Shown: piece by piece, positions 23,951 to 33,300 of the stretch
Position numbering within the stretch: the first letter of the stretch is position 1
Layout of the letters: each line of letters begins with the position of its first letter
DNA from: Paenibacillus sp. EZ-K15
GTDB taxonomy: Bacteria > Bacillota > Bacilli > Paenibacillales > Paenibacillaceae
NCBI RefSeq assembly: GCF_002573715.1
Contig: NZ_PDHM01000017.1
Span: forward strand, 372,001 to 436,000
Direction of reading: 5' to 3'
DNA length: 64,000 bases
Notes under the pieces: generated by a model
Told to the model about the DNA's origin: nothing
What the model saw: only the letters and a program-made list of their open reading frames with translations
Database searches by the model: none
Translations under genes and position numbers: made by a program

Positions 23951-24190
23951 AAAAAAAGGACGCGAAAAAAGGCATTCGCCTTCTCTCTGTCCTCGGTACC
24001 TGAGAGTTTATGATCGACCGCTGCTTGTTTTCGGTTCGACCTTTCCCCTTGGGTGGCTTGCGCACTCTCCAGAGCTGCGTCAGATGGCGGTTCGTTTACC
24101 TGAGAGATTACTCGTCAGCCTGGCAGGCGTAACGGTTTGCTCCTTCGGTGCCGCCAAGGCTTCAACCTTCGCGTGGCGGTCTCTCCCATC
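23951..24190 (-). promoter_or_regulatory. tandem glycine riboswitch with terminator, upstream of gcvH
   Basis: The minus strand carries two glycine aptamers. The first (about 24190-24095) opens GGGAGAGACCGCC and closes AATCTCTCAGGTAAA. The second (about 24078-23982) opens CTCTGGAGAGTG and closes AACTCTCAGGTACCGAGGACAGAG. The expression platform is a hairpin from GGAC (23992) through AGAAGGC-GAAT-GCCTTTTTT to GTCC (23958), followed by seven T (23957-23951). Part of the hairpin overlaps the 3' end of aptamer 2. Glycine binding should prevent termination. Confidence 0.9.
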
Positions 24191-24228
24191 CATCATCATC
24201 CGCATATTCGGTTGGCTTATTCTCCCAC

Positions 24229-24257
24229 AGAATAAAACAGGGATGAAGTGATGTCAA
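24229..24257 (-). promoter_or_regulatory. promoter of gcvH
   Basis: The minus strand has -35 TTGACA (24257-24252), 17 bp, and -10 TATTCT (24234-24229). It starts transcription about 30 bp before the first aptamer. Confidence 0.7.
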
Positions 24258-24306
24258 GATATCTGACAAAAATTTTAAGAATGAAAATATTTTGGTGAAA
24301 TAAAGG

Positions 24307-24337
24307 TTGACACTTTATGGAGCGGCACGTTTATAAT
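24307..24337 (+). promoter_or_regulatory. promoter of gcvT-gcvPA-gcvPB
   Basis: TTGACA (24307-24312) and TATAAT (24332-24337) are separated by 19 bp, slightly longer than ideal. The element lies about 50 bp upstream of the plus-strand riboswitch. Confidence 0.65.
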
Positions 24338-24389
24338 AATCACAAGAACGTAGAAAGATCTGACAACTCAATAATTTTCACGCGGATGA

Positions 24390-24662
24390 TGGTAGCGGGA
24401 GAGATTACCGACAAGATTGACAGGTAGCGCCGAAGGAGTAAGCCCTAACACGGTGAATCTCTCAGGCAAAAGGACCTTTACCGGACGCACCTCTGGAGAG
24501 AATTCTGAATGTAGAATCACCCACGGGGAAACTCACACACGCTTGACATTATACTTACATGACATGTGGGGTAACTCTCAGGTACCAAGGACAGAGCAGA
24601 AGGATTACGCAACGAGCGGGCTTTTTCAGCGCAGCTTGTTTTCCTTCTGTCTGTCCTTTTTT
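24390..24662 (+). promoter_or_regulatory. tandem glycine riboswitch with terminator, upstream of gcvT
   Basis: Aptamer 1 (about 24392-24480) runs from GCGGGAGAGATTACCG to AATCTCTCAGGCAAAAGGAC. Aptamer 2 (about 24490-24597) runs from CTCTGGAGAGAATTC to AACTCTCAGGTACCAAGGACAGAG. The terminator stem pairs GGACAGAGCAGAAGGA (24589-24604) with TCCTTCTGTCTGTCC (24642-24656), followed by six T. Its 5' arm uses the 3' end of aptamer 2, so ligand binding and termination compete. Confidence 0.92.
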
Positions 24663-24705
24663 GGTGTTTCCCCGATTGATCATGCCAATTAGAAGAGGTG
24701 AAGAG

Positions 24706-25818
24706 ATGAGTTCATTACAACGTACACCGCTTTACCCGCTTTATTCCGAATTTCCTTCTGCCCGCTGCATCGACTTCGGCGGTTGGGAGCTGCCCGTGCA
24801 ATTTTCCGGCATTGTGCAAGAGCATGAAGCCGTACGCAAGCACGCCGGCCTGTTCGACGTCTCCCATATGGGTGAATTTATCGTCACCGGACAAGACGCT
24901 GAAGCTTTTATCCAGAAGATGACCACAAATGATGTAACCCGCATATCGATTGGCCAGGCCCAATACACGTTAATGTGTTACGACAACGGCGGTACTGTAG
25001 ATGACCTGCTTGTGTATAAACTGTCGGCAGATCGATTCATGCTGGTTGTAAACGCATCCAACATCGACAAAGACCTCCAGTGGCTTCAAGATCATCTTGC
25101 AGGTGATGTCACCATCCGTAATGTGTCCGCTGAGACGGCTCTCATTGCACTTCAGGGACCTGCCGCCGTGAACATCATGTCACAGGTAACCAATGAGGCG
25201 CCAAGCGAACTCCCTTCCTTCCATTTTATTCAGAACGCACAGGTATGCGGCTGCACCGCCCTGCTCTCCCGCACCGGTTATACCGGAGAAGACGGCTTTG
25301 AAATCTATTGCTCCGCTGGGGATGCTCCCGCAATTTGGAGAGAACTATTAGCTGCCGGAGAACCACATGGTCTTGTTCCAACCGGACTCGGCGCCCGCGA
25401 TACACTCCGTTTCGAAGCGAAATTGCCCTTGTACGGGCAAGAGCTTTCGAGCACGATTTCTCCGCTTGAAGCCAGTCTCGGTTTCTTCGTGAAGCTGGAC
25501 AGCGGCGATTTCATCGGCCGGGAAGCGCTTCAACAGCAGAAGCAAGACGGTGTACCGCGTAAGCTTGTCGGCATTGAACTCATCGAGCGCGGAATTCCGC
25601 GCTCCCACTATCCCGTATTCAACCATGAAGGAGAACCAATCGGTGAAGTGACCAGCGGTACCCAATCCCCTTCACTCAAGCGAAATCTCGGATTGGCCCT
25701 GATCGAAACCCCATATACGGGCCTCGATTCCGAGGTATGGGTCGAGATCCGCGGTAAGAAGTTACAAGCCAAAGTGGTAAAGACACCATTTTACAAAAGA
25801 GGAGCTGCCTTAACATGA
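24706..25818 (+). CDS. gcvT: aminomethyltransferase, glycine cleavage T protein
   Basis: This 370-residue protein starts at ATG 24706 behind AGAGGTGAAGAG; the frame extends upstream only through the riboswitch terminator. It transfers the methylene group from lipoyl-H protein to tetrahydrofolate and releases ammonia. Landmarks are [17 protein letters not shown] near the N-terminus, [10 protein letters not shown], the folate-site Asp region [30 protein letters not shown], and [21 protein letters not shown]. The C-terminal OB-like domain ends KTPFYKRG. Its stop overlaps the start of gcvPA by 4 nt. Confidence 0.95.
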   Translation: MSSLQRTPLYPLYSEFPSARCIDFGGWELPVQFSGIVQEHEAVRKHAGLFDVSHMGEFIVTGQDAEAFIQKMTTNDVTRISIGQAQYTLMCYDNGGTVDDLLVYKLSADRFMLVVNASNIDKDLQWLQDHLAGDVTIRNVSAETALIALQGPAAVNIMSQVTNEAPSELPSFHFIQNAQVCGCTALLSRTGYTGEDGFEIYCSAGDAPAIWRELLAAGEPHGLVPTGLGARDTLRFEAKLPLYGQELSSTISPLEASLGFFVKLDSGDFIGREALQQQKQDGVPRKLVGIELIERGIPRSHYPVFNHEGEPIGEVTSGTQSPSLKRNLGLALIETPYTGLDSEVWVEIRGKKLQAKVVKTPFYKRGAALT

Positions 25819-27164
25819 AGCATCGTTACTTGCCTATGACGGATCAGGATCAAGCCGATATGCTTGCTGCAGTCGGCGCGGAAAAGATCGAAGATCTGTT
25901 TGCCGATATCCCACAAGCGGTCCGTTACAACGGCGTCCTTCCCATGTCAAAACGGCTGGGTGAGCCTGAACTTCTAAAGCATATGCGCCGCCTATCGGAC
26001 CGCAATGCCGATTTTGACCGTTATACAAGCTTTCTGGGGGCCGGTTTGTACGACCACCATATTCCGGTCGTGCTCAATCATGTGATTTCCCGCTCTGAAT
26101 TCTACACGGCCTATACGCCATACCAACCGGAGATCAGCCAAGGCGAGCTGCAAGCGATTTTTGAATTTCAATCCTATATCTGTGAATTGACCGGCATGAA
26201 AGTTGCCAATGCCAGTATGTATGACGGCTCCACGGCACTTGCTGAGGCTGCGGCGCTCGCCAGCGGGGCAACCAAACGGAAGAAAATCGTCATTTCGCGT
26301 GCCGTCCATCCCGAAGCCCGGGAAATCGTTCTGACTTCGGCTCACGGCCTCGATCTGGAAGTCGTGGAAGTCGACATCGTTAATGGCGTTACCGACCAGG
26401 ATGCTCTCGCCGCTGCCATAACGGAAGATACCGCCGCCGTCCTTCTGCAATCACCTAACTTCTTCGGTTGCATTGAAGACGTGAAATCGATCGAGCCGCT
26501 GGTTCATGAGAAAAAAGCACTGCTTGTACTGAGCGTAAACCCGCTGTCCCTCGGTTTACTGGAATCCCCTGGCGTGCTTGGCGCCGACATCGTTGTCGGC
26601 GATGCCCAGCCGCTTGGCATTCCGGCATCTCTCGGCGGACCGACCTGCGGATTCTTTGCGGTATCCGAGCCGCTGATGCGCCGCATTCCTGGTCGTATCG
26701 TGGGTCAAACCGTCGATCAGGACGGCAAACGCGGATTTGTACTGACACTGCAGGCGCGGGAACAACATATTCGCCGTGAAAAGGCAACGTCGAACATCTG
26801 CTCGAACCAGGCGCTGCTCGCGCTGTGTGCGTCCGTATATATGTCTACCCTAGGTAAAGCCGGCATGCAGGAAGCAGCGCTGCTGAATGTGCGCAAATCC
26901 CATTACGCTGCCGACCGTGTCGCAAACGGCTCCCTCTCCCTCCCGTTCAGCTCGCCGTTCTTTAATGAATTTGTGGTGAAACTGCCTGAAGGAACAAACG
27001 TGGATGAGGTCAACTCGAAGCTTCTGGGTGCAGGTTATATCGGAGGTTATGATCTTGGCGCTGTGTACCCTGAGCTTCAAGGATGCATGCTGATCGCCGT
27101 GACCGAACGGCGGACGAAGGAAGAAATCGACCAATTTATTGGTGAATTGGAGGCGATCGTATGA
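25815..27164 (+). CDS. gcvPA: glycine dehydrogenase (decarboxylating), subunit 1
   Basis: This is the 449-residue N-terminal half of the two-subunit glycine decarboxylase. It begins [29 protein letters not shown] and carries [29 protein letters not shown] and [12 protein letters not shown] as in the family. With gcvPB it decarboxylates glycine on PLP and passes the aminomethyl group to lipoyl-GcvH. It overlaps gcvT and gcvPB by 4 nt at each end (ATGA), which indicates translational coupling. The true PLP-lysine is in the partner subunit. Confidence 0.95.
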   Translation: MKHRYLPMTDQDQADMLAAVGAEKIEDLFADIPQAVRYNGVLPMSKRLGEPELLKHMRRLSDRNADFDRYTSFLGAGLYDHHIPVVLNHVISRSEFYTAYTPYQPEISQGELQAIFEFQSYICELTGMKVANASMYDGSTALAEAAALASGATKRKKIVISRAVHPEAREIVLTSAHGLDLEVVEVDIVNGVTDQDALAAAITEDTAAVLLQSPNFFGCIEDVKSIEPLVHEKKALLVLSVNPLSLGLLESPGVLGADIVVGDAQPLGIPASLGGPTCGFFAVSEPLMRRIPGRIVGQTVDQDGKRGFVLTLQAREQHIRREKATSNICSNQALLALCASVYMSTLGKAGMQEAALLNVRKSHYAADRVANGSLSLPFSSPFFNEFVVKLPEGTNVDEVNSKLLGAGYIGGYDLGAVYPELQGCMLIAVTERRTKEEIDQFIGELEAIV

Positions 27165-28618
27165 AACCGGAAAAAGCCTTGATATTTGAACTCAGCAAGC
27201 CCGGCCGTGTCGCCTATTCCCTGCCCGAATGCGACGTCCCGGAGACCGACGCCGCTTCATTGATTCCGGAAAGCCTGCTTCGCAGCAAACCGGCCGAACT
27301 GCCCGAAGTATATGAAGTGGATGTCATTCGTCACTATACCGAGCTGTCGAGACGGAACTTCGGTATCGATAACGGCTTCTATCCGCTCGGCTCATGCACG
27401 ATGAAATACAACCCGAAGATCAACGAGGATGTTGCCCGTTTTGCCGGCTTTGCCAAGATTCATCCGTACCAGCCTGAAGAAAGCATACAAGGCGCTCTGG
27501 AGCTGCTCTATACCCTGCAGAATGATCTCGCTGCACTGACCGGCATGGATCAAGTAACGCTTCAGCCCGCTGCGGGAGCGCATGGGGAATGGACAGGGCT
27601 GATGCTGATCCGTGCTTACCATGAAAGCCGTGGCGAGAAGCGAACCAAGGTGATTGTTCCCGACTCCTCGCACGGTACCAACCCCGCTAGTGCAACGGTT
27701 GCCGGTTACGACACGATCACGATTAAGTCCAATGAACGCGGCATGGTGGATTTGGAGGCCCTGCGCGCCGTCGTTGGTGATGATACGGCCGCACTGATGC
27801 TGACGAACCCTAGCACACTGGGGCTGTTCGAAGAGCAAATCGTGGAAATTGCGGAAATCGTGCACGAAGCTGGTGGCCTGTTATACTATGACGGAGCCAA
27901 TTCCAACGCCATCATGGGCATTACCCGTCCCGGCGACATGGGCTTCGACGTGGTCCATCTCAACCTGCACAAAACGATGAGCACGCCGCATGGCGGCGGC
28001 GGTCCCGGTGCAGGCCCAGTCGGCGTGAAGAGCCTGTTGATCCCGTTCCTGCCAAAACCGATCGTATCCAAACGCGAGGACGGCACCTTCTATTGGGATT
28101 ACGACCGTCCACAGTCGATCGGGCGCGTGAAGGCGTTCTATGGCAACTTTGGCATCCTGGTCCGGGCCTACACGTATATTCGAACCTATGGACCGGAAGG
28201 ACTTCGCCGCGTCTCGGAGCTCGCCGTGCTGAATGCCAACTACATGATGCATCGTCTGGCTCCATACTACGAAGTAGCTTACCCGGGGCTGTGCAAGCAC
28301 GAATTCGTGCTGTCCGGCAAAAAACTGAAGGAGTACGGCGTGCGCACCCTCGATGTTGCCAAGCGGCTGCTTGATTTTGGTTATCATCCGCCAACCATCT
28401 ACTTCCCGCTCAATGTGGAGGAATGTATCATGATTGAGCCGACCGAGACGGAGAGCAAAGAAACGATGGACGGTTTCATCGACACGATGATTCAGATCGC
28501 CAAGGAAGCCGAAACCACGCCGGAGGTTATCATAGGCGCCCCTTATACCACGGTCGTGAAACGACTCGACGAAACGACGGCGGCACGTAAACCGGTTCTG
28601 AACTGCACCTGCGGTTAA
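27161..28618 (+). CDS. gcvPB: glycine dehydrogenase (decarboxylating), subunit 2
   Basis: This 485-residue PLP-bearing subunit has the Schiff-base lysine Lys271 in [18 protein letters not shown]. The glycine-rich loop after it and [16 protein letters not shown] (about 73-88) are diagnostic. The C-terminus ends LNCTCG, with two cysteines close together; whether they bind metal is unknown. It is the last gene of the operon; a strong terminator follows. The L protein (lipoamide dehydrogenase) is not in this window. Confidence 0.95.
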   Translation: MKPEKALIFELSKPGRVAYSLPECDVPETDAASLIPESLLRSKPAELPEVYEVDVIRHYTELSRRNFGIDNGFYPLGSCTMKYNPKINEDVARFAGFAKIHPYQPEESIQGALELLYTLQNDLAALTGMDQVTLQPAAGAHGEWTGLMLIRAYHESRGEKRTKVIVPDSSHGTNPASATVAGYDTITIKSNERGMVDLEALRAVVGDDTAALMLTNPSTLGLFEEQIVEIAEIVHEAGGLLYYDGANSNAIMGITRPGDMGFDVVHLNLHKTMSTPHGGGGPGAGPVGVKSLLIPFLPKPIVSKREDGTFYWDYDRPQSIGRVKAFYGNFGILVRAYTYIRTYGPEGLRRVSELAVLNANYMMHRLAPYYEVAYPGLCKHEFVLSGKKLKEYGVRTLDVAKRLLDFGYHPPTIYFPLNVEECIMIEPTETESKETMDGFIDTMIQIAKEAETTPEVIIGAPYTTVVKRLDETTAARKPVLNCTCG

Positions 28619-28644
28619 TATTGAGTTGATCTATACTCCTTAAG

Positions 28645-28694
28645 AAAGGGTGTCCCTCGCCGTAGGATCGGCGGTAAGAGACACCCTTTTTTTG
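28645..28694 (+). terminator. gcv operon terminator, then a gene-free stretch
   Basis: AAAGGGTGTC-CCT and AGAGACACCCTTT (28645-28690) form a long stem with an inner CGCCG/CGGCG helix, followed by seven T. The remaining sequence to 28981 holds a short plus-strand frame (28729-28917) without an RBS or recognisable protein, and I see no gene in it. Confidence 0.85.
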
Positions 28695-28981
28695 TGCTGG
28701 ACAACATAGGGATTTAGTCACCTGTTTAATGACTATTTCAGCAGCAGCCAACTTCCCCTCTTACGATGGGACTAACTCCCCGGATAAAATTGGGTGGTCA
28801 TTCCATTCCAGCCCAATAAACCTACTGTCATTCTACAAACTATCCATGCTATCCATTAGCAGAGTCCCTTCCGCCTCCTTCTTGTTCTCTATTAGAAAGC
28901 CCAAATATATGATATAAAGTATATAATTATATACGGCTTACTTCTACCAAGCTGACCAAAGACGAAAGATGCGGTGATCGA

Positions 28982-29764
28982 ATGAGTAACCCGATTCATG
29001 GCCTGGACGTAAACCAATATCTTGAGCGTATTGGATACACGGGCCCGATTGTGAACAGCGCTTATATGCTCGCCAGATTGCAGGAACAGCATGTGCATAC
29101 CGTACCCTATGAAAATCTCGATATCCTTGATCGAATTCCACTTTCCCTGGATATCCCCGATCTTTACGATAAAATCGTAACCCGGCATCGCGGCGGCTAC
29201 TGCTTCGAGCTCAATGCGCTATTTGGCTGGCTGCTGCAGGAACTGGGATTTAAGGTCACTCATTATTTCGGACGCTTCTGGCGGGATGAAACCGATACGC
29301 CTGCCAAGCGTCGGCATCATATTCTGCAAGTGGATATCGAAGAACAGCGGTATATTGCCGATGTCGGCGTCGGAGGAGCAGGGTCGCGCCACCCTCTGGA
29401 ATTGGTTGATGGCCTTGTGCAGACCCAGGGGAACGAGACCTACCGGCTAGTCCAAACCGAAGCATATGGCTGGATGCTCGAAGAGTGGAAAAAAGAAGCC
29501 TGGGATCCCGTCTTCTCCTTTACGGAGGAACCTAACTTACCGAGAGATTTCATCACCACCTCATTCTGGTGCGAGTATGCCCCCGATTCGCCGTTTAATA
29601 AAACAGCTCGGGTATCCATACGTACGGCCGAAGGCAGAAACACCGTGGATGATGACGAATTCAGAATTTACAAGGCCGGCGGCGTCCACACCTTTAAACC
29701 GGGCAATGCGCAGGAATATGCCGAAGCGCTCTATACATATTTCGGCATCCCTATCCATAAATAA
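28982..29764 (+). CDS. nat: arylamine N-acetyltransferase
   Basis: This 260-residue protein has the NAT catalytic triad. The Cys is Cys74 in RHRGGYCFELN, the His is in RRHHILQVDIE (His112/113) and the Asp is in IADVGVGG (Asp127). It transfers acetyl from acetyl-CoA to arylamines or hydrazines through an acetyl-cysteine. The N-terminal helical bundle, with PYENLDIL, and the C-terminal lid are complete. The RBS (GGTGAT) is weak. It is monocistronic, with a terminator 5 bp after the stop. Confidence 0.92.
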   Translation: MSNPIHGLDVNQYLERIGYTGPIVNSAYMLARLQEQHVHTVPYENLDILDRIPLSLDIPDLYDKIVTRHRGGYCFELNALFGWLLQELGFKVTHYFGRFWRDETDTPAKRRHHILQVDIEEQRYIADVGVGGAGSRHPLELVDGLVQTQGNETYRLVQTEAYGWMLEEWKKEAWDPVFSFTEEPNLPRDFITTSFWCEYAPDSPFNKTARVSIRTAEGRNTVDDDEFRIYKAGGVHTFKPGNAQEYAEALYTYFGIPIHK

Positions 29765-29768
29765 GAAT

Positions 29769-29805
29769 AAACCGGGCTTTCCCATGCAGGGAGCCCGGTT
29801 TTATT
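29769..29805. terminator. bidirectional intrinsic terminator
   Basis: AAACCGGGCT-TT-CCC pairs with GGG-AGCCCGGTTT, followed by TATTATT. It separates the converging nat and guanine deaminase genes. Confidence 0.88.
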
Positions 29806-29806
29806 A

Positions 29807-30286
29807 TTAATATTTGATTTTGCGCTCAGCAGAGCTCCACGCTTGAAATGGCAGTAAATAATCCTCTGTTTGAACCTGCTTCATAGGGATGGAGCGCTGG
29901 TCCATCGGCATCGCGATTTCATCGTATATAAAATGATCATCGAATCCGATCTCAGCCGCATCCTTCTTCGTGCTTGCATAATAAACGGCATCGGGCCTGG
30001 ACCAGTAGATGGCCCCCAGACACATCGGACAAGGCTCGCAGCTGGTATAAATCGTACAGCCTTTTAATTGGAAATCCTCCAGGTGCAGACATGCTTCCCT
30101 TATGGCTTGCACCTCGGCATGAGCCGTCGGGTCGTTCAGCGCGGTAACCAGATTCCGGCCCCTGCCAATCACTTGACCCTCCTTCACCACAATCGCTCCA
30201 AAAGGACCACCCTCCACAAGTTGAACGTTTCGATGGGCCTCTGCAATCGCTTGACGCATCCAGTACTCATGATGATGTTCACTCAC
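29807..30286 (-). CDS. guaD: guanine deaminase (cytidine-deaminase fold)
   Basis: The chosen start is GTG 30286 behind GGGAGCTG. It gives 159 residues, close to the length of the Bacillus GuaD I recall. An alternative ATG at 30340 behind AGGAGA would add 18 residues. Zinc-site motifs are NDPTAHAEVQAI (His56, Glu58) and TSCEPCPMCLGAIYWSRP (Cys86, Cys89). The SRPDAVYYAS and FDDHFIYDEI segments and the aromatic C-terminus (LPFQAW) are GuaD-like and unlike the tRNA deaminase TadA. It hydrolyses guanine to xanthine and ammonia in purine salvage. Confidence 0.88.
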   Translation of the reverse strand: MSEHHHEYWMRQAIAEAHRNVQLVEGGPFGAIVVKEGQVIGRGRNLVTALNDPTAHAEVQAIREACLHLEDFQLKGCTIYTSCEPCPMCLGAIYWSRPDAVYYASTKKDAAEIGFDDHFIYDEIAMPMDQRSIPMKQVQTEDYLLPFQAWSSAERKIKY

Positions 30287-30430
30287 AGTGTACAGCTCCC
30301 TTCCCATGTTCATTCTGATCCCGGTGTGCGTATTCATCATCCATGACAATCTCCTGGGACAGCTAATTATCATCATAGCATATCTACCATCGATCTCCTC
30401 AATTTTTCCAATCCAATGGAGAAAAACAGA

Positions 30431-30486
30431 TTGACGAATCGTATACAAATGTATACAATCACTTTAAGTGGTATACAAACGTATAC
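30431..30486 (+). promoter_or_regulatory. promoter with four phased GTATAC boxes
   Basis: -35 TTGACG (30431-30436), 17 bp and -10 TACAAT (30454-30459) are present. GTATAC occurs at 30441, 30451, 30471 and 30481, that is at spacings of 10, 20 and 10 bp. They form two GTATACAAAYGTATAC operators. The first lies in the promoter spacer and the second just after the start site. All boxes face the same side of the helix, which indicates cooperative binding by a dimeric repressor. Its gene is not evident nearby. Confidence 0.75.
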
Positions 30487-30513
30487 GTTATTATCGTTGA
30501 GGAGGTTGATATT

Positions 30514-30855
30514 ATGCTCCAAGAGGAACAGGATACATCGAGTCAAGAACGGTCGGAGCCTCGCGACCGAGATAACCACCGGCACGGCGGGAGACACGGA
30601 AGACGGCGTGAGGAAGGCCACGGCGGCAGGGAAGGCGGCAAGATGGCGCAGACGTTCCGCCGGGGGCGCGCGCTTTCTTTTCTCGACAATTTGGTTGTGA
30701 AACGGGAGACCTTGAAGAAGCAAGTCAATGACCCGGACTTTGAAGCCATCAGAGAAGTAGTCAGCGGAGAGTTGAAAGCAGTAGACCAGATCATTCAGGA
30801 GTACATTCAGGCTTTTGAGCTGTATGATACGAAACCATCGCAAGACAGCCCCTAA
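30514..30855 (+). CDS. small protein with Arg/His/Gly-rich tail, ABC-exporter partner
   Basis: This 113-residue protein is behind a GAGGAGG site. Residues 1-50 are disordered and rich in Arg, His, Gly, Glu and Asp (for example DRDNHRHGGRHGRRREEGHGG). Residues 50-105 form a compact helical domain (FRRGRALSFLDNLVVKRETLKKQ, then ISGELKAVDQIIQEYIQAFELY-like sequence). It has no HTH or membrane helix that I can see. It is the first gene of a unit with the ABC exporter 63 bp downstream, behind the phased operator. It may be an accessory or sensor protein; the function is unknown. Confidence 0.65.
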   Translation: MLQEEQDTSSQERSEPRDRDNHRHGGRHGRRREEGHGGREGGKMAQTFRRGRALSFLDNLVVKRETLKKQVNDPDFEAIREVVSGELKAVDQIIQEYIQAFELYDTKPSQDSP

Positions 30856-30918
30856 TGGCTGTCCGCTAATCTTAACCCAATAACCCTGACAGAGGTAGAA
30901 CCTGGAGTGTGATAATTC

Positions 30919-32625
30919 TTGATCAGAAAGTTTTTTTCGTACTATCGGCCGTACAAGGGATTGTTTATTTTGGATTTTACATGTGCCGTTATTGCCGGAC
31001 TGCTGGAGCTTGCTTTCCCGCTTGCCGTCAGCAAATTCATTGACGATCTGCTGCCAAGCCAGGATTGGCCGCTTATCCTGATTGCCTGCATCGTCCTTCT
31101 CTCCATCTATGCGCTGAATACCGCGCTGCAGTACATCGTAACTTACTGGGGGCATATGCTCGGCATTAATATCGAGACGGATATGCGAGAGAAAATGTTC
31201 TCCCACATTCAGAAGTTATCCTTCCGTTTCTTTGATAATAACAAAACTGGACATCTTATGGGGCGCATCACGAATGATCTTAATGATGTCGGAGAAGTAG
31301 CCCACCATGGACCGGAAGATGTATTCATCGCCGTTATGACGCTGCTCGGTTCCTTCTCCTTAATGGCTTACATCAACCTGGAGCTAGCGCTGCTTACCTT
31401 TATCATCGTGCCGCTGATGGCATGGCTGATCATTAAGTTCGGCAGCAGAATGACCACGACCTATCGTCAACTGTTCCGTAATGTAGGGAATTTCAATGCC
31501 CGCATCGAAGACAATGTTGGCGGTATCCGTGTGGTCCAATCGTTTGCAAACGAAGAGCATGAGAATAAATTATTTCAGGAAGAGAACAAGCAATTCCGGG
31601 CCACCAAACTGCTGGCTTATAAAACAATGGCAAAAAGCTCATCCATCAGCTACATGCTGATGCGTTTGATCACGGTATTCGTCATGATCTGCGGCGCGTG
31701 GTTCTTCATCCAAGGCAAAATTGAAATGGGTGAATTCATGGCCTTCCTGCTGCTCTCCAACATCTTCTTCCGTCCGATCGAGAAGATCAATGCCGTCATT
31801 GAGAGCTATCCCAAAGGCATTGCCGGCTTTAAACGCTACCTGGAGATTATGGATACCGATCCAGAGATCGCCGATGTACCTGACGCCGTATCCCTGTCCT
31901 CAGTGCGGGGAGATATCCGCTTTGAAGGTGTTACCTTCGGATACGAACCTTCTCGAACGATACTGAATAACATACATCTCACGATCCGTGCTGGAGAAAC
32001 GGTCGCGTTTGTCGGACCGTCCGGCGCGGGAAAGACAACCATCTGCAGCCTTCTCCCCCGCTTCTATGATGTGGATCAGGGCAAGATCACGGTGGATGGA
32101 ATCGATATCCGGAATATCAAATTGCAAAACCTCCGCAAGCATATCGGCATCGTGCAGCAGGATGTGTTCCTGTTCTCCGGTACGATCCGCGACAACATCG
32201 CTTATGGCGATTTACATGCAACGGACCAGCAAATCTGGGAAGCCGCACGGCGTGCTTCGCTAGATGAACTGATTCGAAGCTTGCCGGACGGTATGGAAAC
32301 GGTGATCGGGGAACGTGGGGTTAAGCTGTCTGGCGGACAGAAGCAGCGCCTGTCCATCGCGAGAATGTTCCTTAAGAATCCACCGATCCTGATCCTGGAC
32401 GAGGCCACGTCGGCACTCGACACAGAGACGGAAGCGCAAATCCAGAAGTCCCTGGCTGAGCTGTCCGTCGGCAGAACAACGCTGGTAATCGCTCACCGAC
32501 TGACCACCATTCAGAGCGCGGACCGAATTATCGTCGTCAATTCCGATGGTATTGCCGAGCAGGGAACGCACCAGGAATTGATTCATTCCGGCGGTGTGTA
32601 CAGCAGGCTTCATCAAGCTCACTAA
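30919..32625 (+). CDS. ABC exporter half-transporter (permease-ATPase fusion)
   Basis: This 568-residue protein starts at TTG 30919 behind GGAG. A six-helix exporter transmembrane domain (about 15-305) is followed by a nucleotide-binding domain. Walker A is VGPSGAGKTT (about 373-382), the signature LSGGQKQR (about 474), and Walker B LILDEATSALD (about 494-504), with an intact catalytic Glu and switch His (IAHRLTT). All sites are canonical, so it can work as a homodimer. These proteins export drugs, lipids or peptides. Probably induced through the GTATAC operator upstream. A strong terminator follows. Confidence 0.9.
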   Translation: MIRKFFSYYRPYKGLFILDFTCAVIAGLLELAFPLAVSKFIDDLLPSQDWPLILIACIVLLSIYALNTALQYIVTYWGHMLGINIETDMREKMFSHIQKLSFRFFDNNKTGHLMGRITNDLNDVGEVAHHGPEDVFIAVMTLLGSFSLMAYINLELALLTFIIVPLMAWLIIKFGSRMTTTYRQLFRNVGNFNARIEDNVGGIRVVQSFANEEHENKLFQEENKQFRATKLLAYKTMAKSSSISYMLMRLITVFVMICGAWFFIQGKIEMGEFMAFLLLSNIFFRPIEKINAVIESYPKGIAGFKRYLEIMDTDPEIADVPDAVSLSSVRGDIRFEGVTFGYEPSRTILNNIHLTIRAGETVAFVGPSGAGKTTICSLLPRFYDVDQGKITVDGIDIRNIKLQNLRKHIGIVQQDVFLFSGTIRDNIAYGDLHATDQQIWEAARRASLDELIRSLPDGMETVIGERGVKLSGGQKQRLSIARMFLKNPPILILDEATSALDTETEAQIQKSLAELSVGRTTLVIAHRLTTIQSADRIIVVNSDGIAEQGTHQELIHSGGVYSRLHQAH

Positions 32626-32695
32626 CGAAGCCAACGATCCAATGTTATACATGGATATTAAACTGAAAGTCATGAAATTCCGCAACAAATATGTA

Positions 32696-32737
32696 AAAGG
32701 ATGACTCCGCACGGAAGGGAGTCATCCTTTTTTTCGA
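32696..32737 (+). terminator. intrinsic terminator of the ABC exporter unit
   Basis: AAAGGATGACTCC pairs with GGAGTCATCCTTT (32696-32708 with 32718-32730), followed by more T. Confidence 0.9.
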
Positions 32738-32881
32738 TAATATACTTATGAATCTAATCGCTATGCCAAGCTGTCATGATATAACACGAGAGAACTTTCG
32801 TTTCATTGTCCTTGGATAAAAAAGTTGCCGCGTGGAAACATTAATGGCGTACTACAAAGACATCGTTACAGGAGGCGCTTT

Positions 32882-33229
32882 ATGTTTTATATCTACAGTG
32901 TCGGTCTACTTTTCGGCGGGCTGTCGATCATCAACCTTGTCTTCTCGTACCAAACCAAGCATATCCAGCATTTGTTCTGGCCAACGCTGCAGTTTCAGTT
33001 ATTCATGCTTCCTCTGTTTCTCATTGCCAACATGTGCATCGGATACGGAATCCGTTATGGATATAAAGCCACCGACCAGTTAGGCTATACATTGATCTTC
33101 TCCAAATGCCTGGAAATCCTGATTTCGTTAGGAGTGGCTTACTTGTTCCTGAAGGAAGTTCCAACATGGAAAAATTGGGCCGGCATCGGGATCATTGCGC
33201 TGGGCATATTCCTTGTTAAACAGAAATGA
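32882..33229 (+). CDS. small four-helix membrane protein (SMR/EamA-like)
   Basis: This 115-residue protein starts at ATG 32882 with an excellent AGGAGG site; the longer upstream frame lacks one. It has four transmembrane helices. The last segment, FLKEVPTWKNWAGIGIIALGIFLVKQK, is typical of the end of small multidrug-resistance and EamA half-repeat proteins. The conserved Glu14 of true SMR pumps is not visible in helix 1 (MFYIYSVGLLFGGLSIINLVF), so drug export is uncertain. It is monocistronic. Confidence 0.65.
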   Translation: MFYIYSVGLLFGGLSIINLVFSYQTKHIQHLFWPTLQFQLFMLPLFLIANMCIGYGIRYGYKATDQLGYTLIFSKCLEILISLGVAYLFLKEVPTWKNWAGIGIIALGIFLVKQK

Positions 33230-33300
33230 ACGCGTACACTCCCTGGACGTCTCTCTGGCTCGCTTAAAGTCATTCTTTAATATTGACACGGGCGTGACCG

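Noticed and set aside
28729-28917. 62-codon plus-strand frame after the gcv operon
   Set aside because: No ribosome binding site, Ser-rich composition, no family features, and it is not linked to a promoter that I can see.
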